A stretch of DNA of 37,789 bases, taken from positions 1-37,789 of the IMG/VR virus record IMGVR_UViG_3300030103_004456; one strand, written 5' to 3'. The DNA is from a virus. The translations under genes were made by a program, and so were the position numbers. The notes beneath the pieces were generated by a model. It was not told the origin of the DNA and did not search any database. It saw only the letters and a program-made list of their open reading frames with translations. Below, one piece after another: positions 13,123 to 20,046 of this stretch; positions within the stretch are counted from its first letter, which is position 1; every line of letters starts with the position of its first letter.

Positions 13123-13470
13123 TCAACTATTTAGACGTATTCTACCAAATGGAATTGTTCTTAAATCTCTAAGTTCCATTTCATCAACTTTATATAATCC
13201 CCCCACCACTTCTGGAAATGTATATTGCCTCATTTCACCCCAGTGAAAATTTATTCCCTTGAACCCCCACTGAAAAACATCAGTAACTGCAACAAGAGGG
13301 TGTGCATCATATCTGATGTTTGGAGTTTTCGGTCTGTATACAAATACATAGTAGTTTCCTTCCTCTGGTACATTACTCCCTTCAGTTAACACACCAAGAA
13401 TTTCCTGTGCTAAATCATCAGGGTTTTCTGTTCCGATGAGATTTTTCATTATTGGGTCGATGCGACTCAT
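13123..13470 (-). CDS. Conserved phage protein of unknown function next to gp4
   Basis: 115 residues from the ATG complementary to 13468-13470, which overlaps the gp4 stop (ATGA); a longer frame to 13509 is open but sits inside gp4. The conserved-looking block is YYVFVYRPKTPNIRYDAHP, then VFQWGFKGINFHWGEMRQYT and LRTIPFGRIRLNS. From memory similar proteins sit beside gp4 in many T4-like cyanophages. The Trp/aromatic-rich beta pattern suggests a compact beta-fold structural or assembly protein. No function can be assigned. Confidence 0.7.
   Translation of the reverse strand: MSRIDPIMKNLIGTENPDDLAQEILGVLTEGSNVPEEGNYYVFVYRPKTPNIRYDAHPLVAVTDVFQWGFKGINFHWGEMRQYTFPEVVGGLYKVDEMELRDLRTIPFGRIRLNS
13127..13134 (-). 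promoter_or_regulatory. Late-type promoter CTAAATAG upstream of gp48
   Basis: On the minus strand CTAAATAG (complement of 13127-13134), with the 7-mer ending 28 nt before the gp48 ATG at 13099. It overlaps the last codons of the preceding minus-strand gene. Confidence 0.6.
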
Positions 13471-13901
13471 ATTCCTAACTCTTTTTCTGTAACAACCTTG
13501 AACTCCCACTGACGGTCAGCACAGAACTCCCGTGCCATTTTCCATTTCGCTTGGTTCTTTGCATATTCATATGCTTCACGAATATAACCTTTTGTCTGTC
13601 TCTTTGGTTTCACTGGTGGTTTTGTTTGCTTTGCTGGTTTTACTTCAATTACATATCTTTTGATTTTACCACCTCTTTCTTTCACTTTCATATAAAAGTC
13701 TGGAAAGTAACGATGCACCCGATTATCAACGGGTGAACGATAAGGTATTGCAATTTCTTCACTTGCCCACTCTAATATATTGTCATTCTTATCACAATAA
13801 ACCATAAACTTTCTTTCCCACAGTGATCTATAAATGATATTTGTAGGATCACCTTTATACTTTCGAGGATAGGAGGGATAGTATTTTCCCTTGTAAGACA
13901 T
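13467..13901 (-). CDS. 4: Head completion protein gp4 (PD-(D/E)XK, TnsA-like)
   Basis: 144 residues. It starts SYKGKYYPSYPRKYKGDP, then RSLWERKFMVYCD with Glu29, then RYFPDFYMKV with Asp68, and YVIEVKPAKQT with Glu86 and Lys88. This is the TnsA-like endonuclease layout of T4 gp4 (gp50/gp65 family), needed to finish the DNA-filled head before tail joining. It is the first gene of the minus-strand operon and is separated from gp54 by only 32 nt, which hold two opposed late-type promoters. Confidence 0.87.
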   Translation of the reverse strand: MSYKGKYYPSYPRKYKGDPTNIIYRSLWERKFMVYCDKNDNILEWASEEIAIPYRSPVDNRVHRYFPDFYMKVKERGGKIKRYVIEVKPAKQTKPPVKPKRQTKGYIREAYEYAKNQAKWKMAREFCADRQWEFKVVTEKELGI

Positions 13902-13909
13902 CTAAATAG
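13902..13909 (+). promoter_or_regulatory. Late-type promoter CTAAATAG upstream of gp54
   Basis: The CTAAATA ends 25 nt before the GTG at 13934 and begins directly after the gp4 start codon. The same 25-nt spacing is seen upstream of the next plus-strand gene. Confidence 0.6.
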
Positions 13910-13924
13910 GTATGATATGTAATT

Positions 13925-13932
13925 TTATTTAG
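13925..13932 (-). promoter_or_regulatory. Late-type promoter CTAAATAA upstream of gp4
   Basis: Minus-strand CTAAATAA (complement of 13925-13932), ending 24 nt before the gp4 ATG. With the plus-strand element at 13902-13909 it forms a face-to-face divergent pair inside 32 bp. Confidence 0.6.
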
Positions 13933-13933
13933 A

Positions 13934-14758
13934 GTGCCAGCACCAAGACCAAGACAAATATCGGATATACTTCCTAAAATACAGAATGTAGCACAGACAT
14001 CCCAATTTCTTGTTAAGTTCGCTCTACCAAATGGTGGACTGAGAAGACATTTGCGAAGAAGAGGTGTTAATGATAGATTTGTGGGTGATGATGTTGGATT
14101 ACTATGTAGTGATGCAGTTCTACCAGGTAGTGCTTTAGCGACAATTAATACTGCTGGTGATTATCAAGGTGTCATTGAAAGATTTGCTCACACTCGTAAT
14201 TTTACTCAAATAAACTTTGAGTTTTATGTAGATAACGAATATAAATCACTGAAGTTTCTTGAACATTGGATGGATTACACAACTTTTGGATCAGAAGAAG
14301 ATCCATCAGGTGATGCATATTATTTTAGAATGAACTATCCATCATTATATAAATCGAATGAAACAAGAGTAGTTAAGTTTGAGAGAGATCATAATAAATT
14401 TATTGAATATCGATTTATTGGTATGTTTCCAATTAATCTTACATCATTAAGAGTTTCATATAATAATTCACAGGTTCTAAAAGCACAATGCACTTTTAGT
14501 TTTGACAGATATATTTGTGGAGAATCTTCATCTCTCGCTAGATTATTAGGTAAAGCATTTAACTTGAATAATACTTCAGGTGGTGGATATAATCCTGATA
14601 AGGGTGATACGAATATCTATACCTTCAATAATAAACTTAATGCTGCTACATCTGGAACACAGATACTAAACAGTAATACTAATGTTATCCGTGATGCTGA
14701 TGGATATCTAAGAGAATCGACGAGATCGCAAATAGTTTCTGAAGGTAGATCAGTATAA
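13934..14758 (+). CDS. 54: Baseplate tail-tube initiator gp54-like protein
   Basis: 274 residues from a GTG. The first half carries a tail-tube type beta-sandwich (QFLVKFALPNGG, LLCSDAVLPGSALATINT, FTQINFEFYVDNEY, LEHWMDYT, RVSYNNSQVLKAQCTFSFDRY), the pattern of gp19/gp54 tube-fold proteins. gp54 sits on gp48 and nucleates the gp19 tube. Its divergent pairing with gp48/gp53 and gp4 supports this assignment rather than the main tube protein. The C-terminal 60 residues are Asn/Thr/Gly-rich. Confidence 0.72.
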   Translation: MPAPRPRQISDILPKIQNVAQTSQFLVKFALPNGGLRRHLRRRGVNDRFVGDDVGLLCSDAVLPGSALATINTAGDYQGVIERFAHTRNFTQINFEFYVDNEYKSLKFLEHWMDYTTFGSEEDPSGDAYYFRMNYPSLYKSNETRVVKFERDHNKFIEYRFIGMFPINLTSLRVSYNNSQVLKAQCTFSFDRYICGESSSLARLLGKAFNLNNTSGGGYNPDKGDTNIYTFNNKLNAATSGTQILNSNTNVIRDADGYLRESTRSQIVSEGRSV

Positions 14759-14778
14759 AACAAACCTGAAAAAACCCA

Positions 14779-14786
14779 CTAAATAG
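14779..14786 (+). promoter_or_regulatory. Late-type promoter CTAAATAG
   Basis: CTAAATA ending exactly 25 nt before the ATG at 14811, in the 52-nt gap after gp54. It would drive the baseplate hub operon 14811-22676. Confidence 0.6.
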
Positions 14787-14810
14787 TGATACTGAAGTGC
14801 TTAAGTTATT

Positions 14811-15530
14811 ATGCCATTACCAACCATATCAACTCCATCTTATGAGTTGACTTTACCTTCATCCAATCGTAAAATTAAATTTAGACCATTCCTTGTTAAG
14901 GAAGAAAAGATTTTAATCTTAGCGATGGAATCTCAAGATGCACAACAAATTGCTAATGCAGTTAAAGATGTTTTAGCGAAATGTATTTTGACCAGAGGTA
15001 TAAAAATAGAAAAATTATCTACTTTTGATATTGAATATCTTTTCTTAAATATTCGTGGTAAATCTGTAGGTGAACAGATTGAAGTTATGGTCACTTGTCC
15101 TGATGATGGAAAAACACAAGTCCCTACGTCTATCAACATTGATAGCATAAAGGTCAAAAAGGATAAGAAACATACGACTGATATTAAATTAGATGATGAG
15201 TTTTCGATGAGAATGAGATATCCATCACTGAATGAATTCATTAAAACTAATTTTAGTTCTGTTGAAGAAATGAAAGTAGATGATACATTTGATCTGATAG
15301 CGTCTTGTATAGATCAAGTTTATTCTGATGAAGAATCTTGGTCATCTACTGAATGTACAAAAAAAGAACTCAACGATTTTGTCGAACAATTAAATTCTAA
15401 GCAATTTAAGGAAGTTGAAAATTTCTTTGAGACAATGCCTAAATTATCACATAAGGTGAAGGTTAAAAATCCAAATACAGGTGTTGAAAGTGATATTGTA
15501 ATAGAGGGTTTACAGAATTTTTTCGGATAA
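14811..15530 (+). CDS. 26: Baseplate hub assembly protein, gp26/gp51-like (T4 baseplate family)
   Basis: 239 residues. The N-terminus ISTPSYELTLPSSNRKIKFR followed by PFLVKEEKILILAMES, and CPDDGKTQVP, are typical of the T4_baseplate family (gp26-like) in cyanophages. Members act in assembly of the central baseplate hub. The C-terminus ends IEGLQNFFG at a slippery T TTT TTC. A -1 shift there would extend the protein through the next small gene by about 62 residues. This is the layout of tail-assembly chaperones, and the next long gene looks like a tape measure. Confidence 0.75.
   Translation: MPLPTISTPSYELTLPSSNRKIKFRPFLVKEEKILILAMESQDAQQIANAVKDVLAKCILTRGIKIEKLSTFDIEYLFLNIRGKSVGEQIEVMVTCPDDGKTQVPTSINIDSIKVKKDKKHTTDIKLDDEFSMRMRYPSLNEFIKTNFSSVEEMKVDDTFDLIASCIDQVYSDEESWSSTECTKKELNDFVEQLNSKQFKEVENFFETMPKLSHKVKVKNPNTGVESDIVIEGLQNFFG
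15518..15524 (+). other. Candidate -1 programmed ribosomal frameshift site (T TTT TTC)
   Basis: In the gp26-like frame the heptamer is read N-TTT-TTC, i.e. T TTT TTC, a canonical X XXX XXY slippery site, followed by GGA TAA. After a -1 slip the frame continues CGG ATA AGT ATG GCA into the gene at 15533 without a stop until 15712. Recognised from position and frame only. Confidence 0.5.
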
Positions 15531-15532
15531 GT

Positions 15533-15712
15533 ATGGCACATGAAGACCTTGCGTCATACTATAAGTTAAATTTTGCCTTAATGCAACACCATAAATACAG
15601 TTTAACTGAACTAGAGAATATGATACCGTGGGAGAGGGAAATTTATGTTTCACTACTCCAACAATACGTTGAAGAGGAAAATCTAAAGGCACAGCAAGAA
15701 CGGAATGGATGA
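15533..15712 (+). CDS. Small gp26-downstream protein; possible -1 frameshift extension
   Basis: 59 residues: ASYYKLNFALMQHHKYSLTE followed by LENMIPWEREIYVSLLQQY and a charged coiled tail. This pattern (LMQHHKYS, then PWEREIY) resembles the short C-terminal extensions of tail assembly chaperones. The ATG is 2 nt after the gp26-like stop, with only a weak GGA as ribosome binding site, so it may be made as a separate protein by termination-reinitiation, as a -1 fusion, or both. It overlaps the following gene by 8 nt. Confidence 0.7.
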   Translation: MAHEDLASYYKLNFALMQHHKYSLTELENMIPWEREIYVSLLQQYVEEENLKAQQERNG

Positions 15713-17297
15713 GGAACAGCAAGGACTAGCTTCTCCAATAGCGGGAGGATTAAGAGGTATCAGAAGAAGTGTATCTTCTGGTGTCTTTACTGGTCGTGCC
15801 ATGGCTCCTGCAAAACCAGATCCTCAAACAACTCAACTATTGACACAAAATTCATTATCATTATCAAATGTATCAAATCAATTAGCAAATATTTCTGGTC
15901 AAGTTCAACAATTAAATACCTCACTTGGTTCTATACAACAGAATTTAGCAGTTAGTGATAATTTAGAGAGACAGAGAGAAGCAGCGAAACAAAATAGGGA
16001 AAGGCAATTAGCAGAGCAAGGGTTAAGAGAAGGAAAGGAGAGTGAATTAGAAAAGAAGATACAAGGTGCATTATTATTTCCTGTTAGAAAAGTTGCACAG
16101 AAAGCACAGGGGATATTATCAAAATTAGCAAACTTTTTACTTATACTTGCTGGTGGTTGGTTAACTGGGAAAACATTTGAGTTCTTAAAATTAAATCAAG
16201 AAGGTAATCAAAAAGCTTTAGGAGAATTTAAGAGAAAATTTTTATCTCAATTATTATTTGCTGGAACACTACTCTTAGGTGTAGGTTTTGCTATTGCTAA
16301 AATAAAAGCATTAGCATTAGGTATAGGAGCGAAGGCATTAATATTAGGAGCTAAAGGTGTTATAGCTGCACCGTTTCTTATCCTTGGTGCTTTTATCGCA
16401 CGAGCAGTAGCAAAATTTAAAAAAGCTCTTAAAAATGGTGTAGTGAATGCATTTAAGGCATTGACCGATCCAGGTGGATCAGGAGGGGAAGACGATGGGG
16501 GAACAAGTGATGTAACAGCTTCTGATGTAGCTATAGGAACAGGTGGTGGTATACTTGGCACACAAGCACCAAAAGCTGGTAAATTATTAGGACTTCCTGC
16601 CGCTTCTACTCCTAAAACACAATTAGGAAAAGCATTTAAATTCGGCACTAATTTTCTTAATGGAGTTGCTGCTTCATTAGATATTGTATTTGCTAGACAG
16701 GAGTTTAATGAAGAGAAACAAAAATTAATTGAGGAAGGTAGAGCCACTAAGGAAAATGTAAAGAAAGAGGGAATCAAACAAGGTGCAGGTGCGATTGCAA
16801 GTATACTTGCTTCAATTGGTTTAATTTTATTACCAGAACCAACTACAACAGTAGGTGGTATAGTATCATTAGCAGCACTTTTTGCAATACCAACGGCTGC
16901 AGAGTTAACGACTGAAGCAATAGTTGACGCTGCTATTCAAGATAAGGATATTGAAGATGGTGGGACACCTATTGAAGGTGTAAAAGACAACCTAGAAAAG
17001 ACACAAAAAGTAAGTAACACAGGAGATTCGTCAAATGTTACTGCGAATTTTACCGCAAGTGATGCAATAATAGGTGTAAGTAAAGATGGATCTAACATTG
17101 CTAATAACATATCTAATATGGCAGATAGAACAAATGTTGTTAATGTTGGAAATACACCAACAAACTCTGGTTCTAACAATTCAGTCGTAAGCACATCAAA
17201 AAAACAAGCGGTTGAACTTCCAATTATACCATCAGCAGATTTCGCTAATCAGTTTATTGGAGTATCAAGATCATTTTATAATGTGGGGAGTAATTAA
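15705..17297 (+). CDS. Tail structural protein, tape-measure-like
   Basis: 530 residues. Residues about 42-125 form a polar coiled coil (LSLSNVSNQLANISGQVQQL, then Arg/Glu/Gln-rich). Hydrophobic helices lie at 137-160, 179-236 and around 365-410, with Gly/Ala-rich character. The last 110 residues are Asn/Ser/Thr-rich. Long coiled coil plus internal hydrophobic helices, and position directly after a chaperone-like gene pair and before the gp27-like hub, fit a tail tape measure or its hub partner. In T4 this place is held by gp28/gp29. The function is inferred, not from a recognised domain. Confidence 0.55.
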   Translation: MDEEQQGLASPIAGGLRGIRRSVSSGVFTGRAMAPAKPDPQTTQLLTQNSLSLSNVSNQLANISGQVQQLNTSLGSIQQNLAVSDNLERQREAAKQNRERQLAEQGLREGKESELEKKIQGALLFPVRKVAQKAQGILSKLANFLLILAGGWLTGKTFEFLKLNQEGNQKALGEFKRKFLSQLLFAGTLLLGVGFAIAKIKALALGIGAKALILGAKGVIAAPFLILGAFIARAVAKFKKALKNGVVNAFKALTDPGGSGGEDDGGTSDVTASDVAIGTGGGILGTQAPKAGKLLGLPAASTPKTQLGKAFKFGTNFLNGVAASLDIVFARQEFNEEKQKLIEEGRATKENVKKEGIKQGAGAIASILASIGLILLPEPTTTVGGIVSLAALFAIPTAAELTTEAIVDAAIQDKDIEDGGTPIEGVKDNLEKTQKVSNTGDSSNVTANFTASDAIIGVSKDGSNIANNISNMADRTNVVNVGNTPTNSGSNNSVVSTSKKQAVELPIIPSADFANQFIGVSRSFYNVGSN

Positions 17298-18718
17298 TGT
17301 CAATCGAAGCTAGAAGACAATCTGCATTAAAATCATCATTGAGTATTAAAACTATTCAATCATCTGTCACTTCATTTGGCGAAGGATTAAAGAAGTCTCA
17401 GAAATCAGCTGCTAATATAGTTTCACAAACAGAAGAGAGCAATAAATTTAAAAGAACACTTATAAGAAAGGACGGTGATTTTTTTGCAAGAAGAAGAGAG
17501 AATGTAAAAAGAAGACAGAGAGAGGATGAACTTGAGGCATCTAGTTCTGGTGGTATATTAAAACAAACAGGAAGTTTAGTTGCTCGAAGCACAAGAGGAT
17601 TCTTAGGAAGAATTTTAGATTTCTTCGCAATATCATTGTTAGGATTTTTTACTTTACAATTACCAAATATACTAAGAAAATTTGAGTTCTTATTTAAATT
17701 AATTGGTAAAACACTTCAAGTGCTGAGATTTTTTACAGACGGTATAGCTGATTTTCTTGTATCATTTCAGGAGGGGATATTTGGTGTTATTGATAGAATA
17801 AGAGGGATAGATATTCAAGAGGAAGACAGAACAGTAAAACAAGAATTAGATAGAACTGCGAATTCATTACAAGTAGTTAATCAAGAATTATTTTTAGCAG
17901 GAGTTAGATTTACAAAAACAGTTGATAAGGAGGCAGGTCAAAATGTTCCTGTCTTAACTGAATTTGATAATCTTGAACAAGATCAAAAAGGTGATGAAAA
18001 TAATAAACAAGATGAAAATAATATAGAAAAAGATTCTAATAAACAAAATCAAGAATTAGAAAAATTTACTGCGACAGACGCAAACTTGAATTTAAGTCCT
18101 GGTGATGATGATAATGAAAATGTTGAGGATGAAACCGAATTAATCACCCCAACTCCCAATAATTTAGGTGGTGATAATCTTACTAGACAACAACCTGATG
18201 GAATGACAGGTGCAAGTGAAAATGATGGAGATGAAAGAGAATCGCAGGGATTTTTAAGTAACTTAAATAAATTTGTGAAAAATTTCTTAGGAAAAAAAGG
18301 AGAGAAAGAATCTGCAGGAAAAGAAAATGTTGATAAAATATCTTCAAGTATTGCAAAGGAAAAGGAAATATTAAAAGCGAAAGCTGATGAAAATAGAAAT
18401 ACACTATTAGAATCATTAAAAGGAAATCAAAATAAGAGTGTCTCAAATGAGATGTCAACTGAAAATATGTTTGATGGATTTGGATCTAGTAGTTTAGATT
18501 TGATAGATGTTGATGGATTAAAAAAATTTAGTGAAACTAATATTCAAACAGATAGACCATCAACAACAATTTTAATTAATAATATGAGTGAAGGTGGTAA
18601 TAATTCTAAGTCAATATCATCTGGTGGGGTAAATAGTAGTAACCTATCATCAATGTTTATGATGAACAAAGATGATAAAACTATGGATCAAATACAATCT
18701 ATTATACTTAATATCTAA
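17297..18718 (+). CDS. Tail/baseplate structural protein with hydrophobic helices
   Basis: 473 residues, overlapping the previous stop by one base. The N-terminus is basic and helical, including RKDGDFFARRRENVKRRQRE at 58-77. Hydrophobic helices follow at about 100-125 (FLGRILDFFAISLLGFFTL) and 129-160. Residues about 175-470 are acidic, Asn/Asp/Glu/Lys-rich and probably disordered. The layout echoes the preceding protein (charged helix, then hydrophobic helices, then low-complexity tail), so the two may be paired. Candidate hub or tape-measure component; no domain recognised. Confidence 0.55.
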   Translation: MSIEARRQSALKSSLSIKTIQSSVTSFGEGLKKSQKSAANIVSQTEESNKFKRTLIRKDGDFFARRRENVKRRQREDELEASSSGGILKQTGSLVARSTRGFLGRILDFFAISLLGFFTLQLPNILRKFEFLFKLIGKTLQVLRFFTDGIADFLVSFQEGIFGVIDRIRGIDIQEEDRTVKQELDRTANSLQVVNQELFLAGVRFTKTVDKEAGQNVPVLTEFDNLEQDQKGDENNKQDENNIEKDSNKQNQELEKFTATDANLNLSPGDDDNENVEDETELITPTPNNLGGDNLTRQQPDGMTGASENDGDERESQGFLSNLNKFVKNFLGKKGEKESAGKENVDKISSSIAKEKEILKAKADENRNTLLESLKGNQNKSVSNEMSTENMFDGFGSSSLDLIDVDGLKKFSETNIQTDRPSTTILINNMSEGGNNSKSISSGGVNSSNLSSMFMMNKDDKTMDQIQSIILNI

Positions 18719-20046
18719 TGGCAGCAATAGATAAGTCAATATATGAAAAGTTTATCGTTGAGTCGATTGATGGGAAAACTGTGGATATTGCCTCTGGTGT
18801 AATTGAATTTTCATACTTTGAAAATATTTTTTCACCTTATATTACTGCAAGAGCGATTATTGTTAATACTGGAAACACAGTTGAAGATGATAAAGGAATC
18901 CCTCAATCAATCTATAATGGTTTACCCTTAAGAGGTGGTGAGAGAGTAATAATAAAGATAGCTGCTAATTCTAAGAATAATGTTGGACTAGATTTTTCAG
19001 ATGATGAAGAGAGATATTTCTACGTTTCATCTATAACAAATGTCTTAATATCACCCGAATCAGAGTCATTTGTATTAAATCTCTGCTCAAGAGAAGCTTT
19101 GTCTAATCAAACTTCTAGAGTTGGTAAGAAGTTCCCATCTTCACAAAAAATTTCTGACTCTGTTAAAGATATAATAAAAAATTATCTTAAATCACCTAAT
19201 AAGATAATGGAGATAGATGAAACTCAAAATCAATATGGATTCATAGGTAATATGAAAAAACCATTTACTATTATAACTTGGCTAGCATCAAAATCAGTGT
19301 CAAAGGTAGGTAAGCAAGATTCAAGTGCTGGATTTTTATTTTTTGAGAATCAAGATGGATTTAACTTTAAGTCAATTGACAATCTAATGAGTCAGGAACC
19401 ATATCCAGAAACTTTTGCATATACTCCAGCAATTATTAATATTGCAGATCCAAGGAAAGACTTTAAGATTTTAGAATATACCTTAGATAGAAACCAAGAC
19501 TTATTAGGAAAATTAGAAAGAGGTGCTTATGCTAGTGAGAGATATTATATAAATCCAGTATCATTTAAACCAAATACAAATCGAATTTTTAAGAAAAATG
19601 ATTATGTAAGCAAAATAACGACTCTTGGTGAAAGAATCATAAATTTGTTTAGGATTGATAAAAGTGGAAAGGACATTGGAGAATTGCCAAGTCGAATATT
19701 TACTGCTATGTTAGATGTTGGTACAATTGAAAGAGATGCAGATGATAAAGGTTGGGATACACCAGCAACAAGAAATGCTGATCCTGCAAGGATTCATGCA
19801 CAATCAATGATGAGATATAACCAATTATTCACACAAACATTAGAAATATTGATACCATCTAATACAGCACTTTTTGCTGGAACTGTAATAAGATGCGAGT
19901 TTCCAAGAATTGATAAGGCTAAAAGAAAAGAACCTGATCCTGAATCTAGTGGTCTATATATGATAAAGGAATTATGTCACTTCTTTGATGGAAAAGGTTC
20001 TTATACAAAGTTAAAAGTAGTGAGGGATACATACGGAAGAAAATGA
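18718..20046 (+). CDS. Baseplate hub subunit, gp27-like
   Basis: 442 residues, starting in a TAATG overlap. The early part (IASGVIEFSYFENIFSPYIT, ARAIIVNTGN, LRGGERVIIKI, RYFYVSSITNVLISPESESF) has the barrel pattern of gp27/gp44-type hub proteins, followed by SVKDIIKNYL and a C-terminal tube-like part (LEILIPSNTALFAGTVIRCEFP, SGLYMIKELCHFF). gp27 trimers connect the gp5 spike to the tail tube. The following gene encodes the gp5 OB-fold partner and overlaps it by 4 nt, supporting the call. Confidence 0.72.
   Translation: MAAIDKSIYEKFIVESIDGKTVDIASGVIEFSYFENIFSPYITARAIIVNTGNTVEDDKGIPQSIYNGLPLRGGERVIIKIAANSKNNVGLDFSDDEERYFYVSSITNVLISPESESFVLNLCSREALSNQTSRVGKKFPSSQKISDSVKDIIKNYLKSPNKIMEIDETQNQYGFIGNMKKPFTIITWLASKSVSKVGKQDSSAGFLFFENQDGFNFKSIDNLMSQEPYPETFAYTPAIINIADPRKDFKILEYTLDRNQDLLGKLERGAYASERYYINPVSFKPNTNRIFKKNDYVSKITTLGERIINLFRIDKSGKDIGELPSRIFTAMLDVGTIERDADDKGWDTPATRNADPARIHAQSMMRYNQLFTQTLEILIPSNTALFAGTVIRCEFPRIDKAKRKEPDPESSGLYMIKELCHFFDGKGSYTKLKVVRDTYGRK

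Noticed and set aside
15590-15597. CATAAATA late-type motif
   Set aside because: It is inside the small gene at 15533 and 100 nt from the next start codon; probably chance.
16247-16777. 176-codon minus-strand frame opposite the tape-measure-like gene
   Set aside because: It mirrors an Ala/Gly/Leu-rich region, has no ribosome binding site and overlaps a better supported gene entirely.
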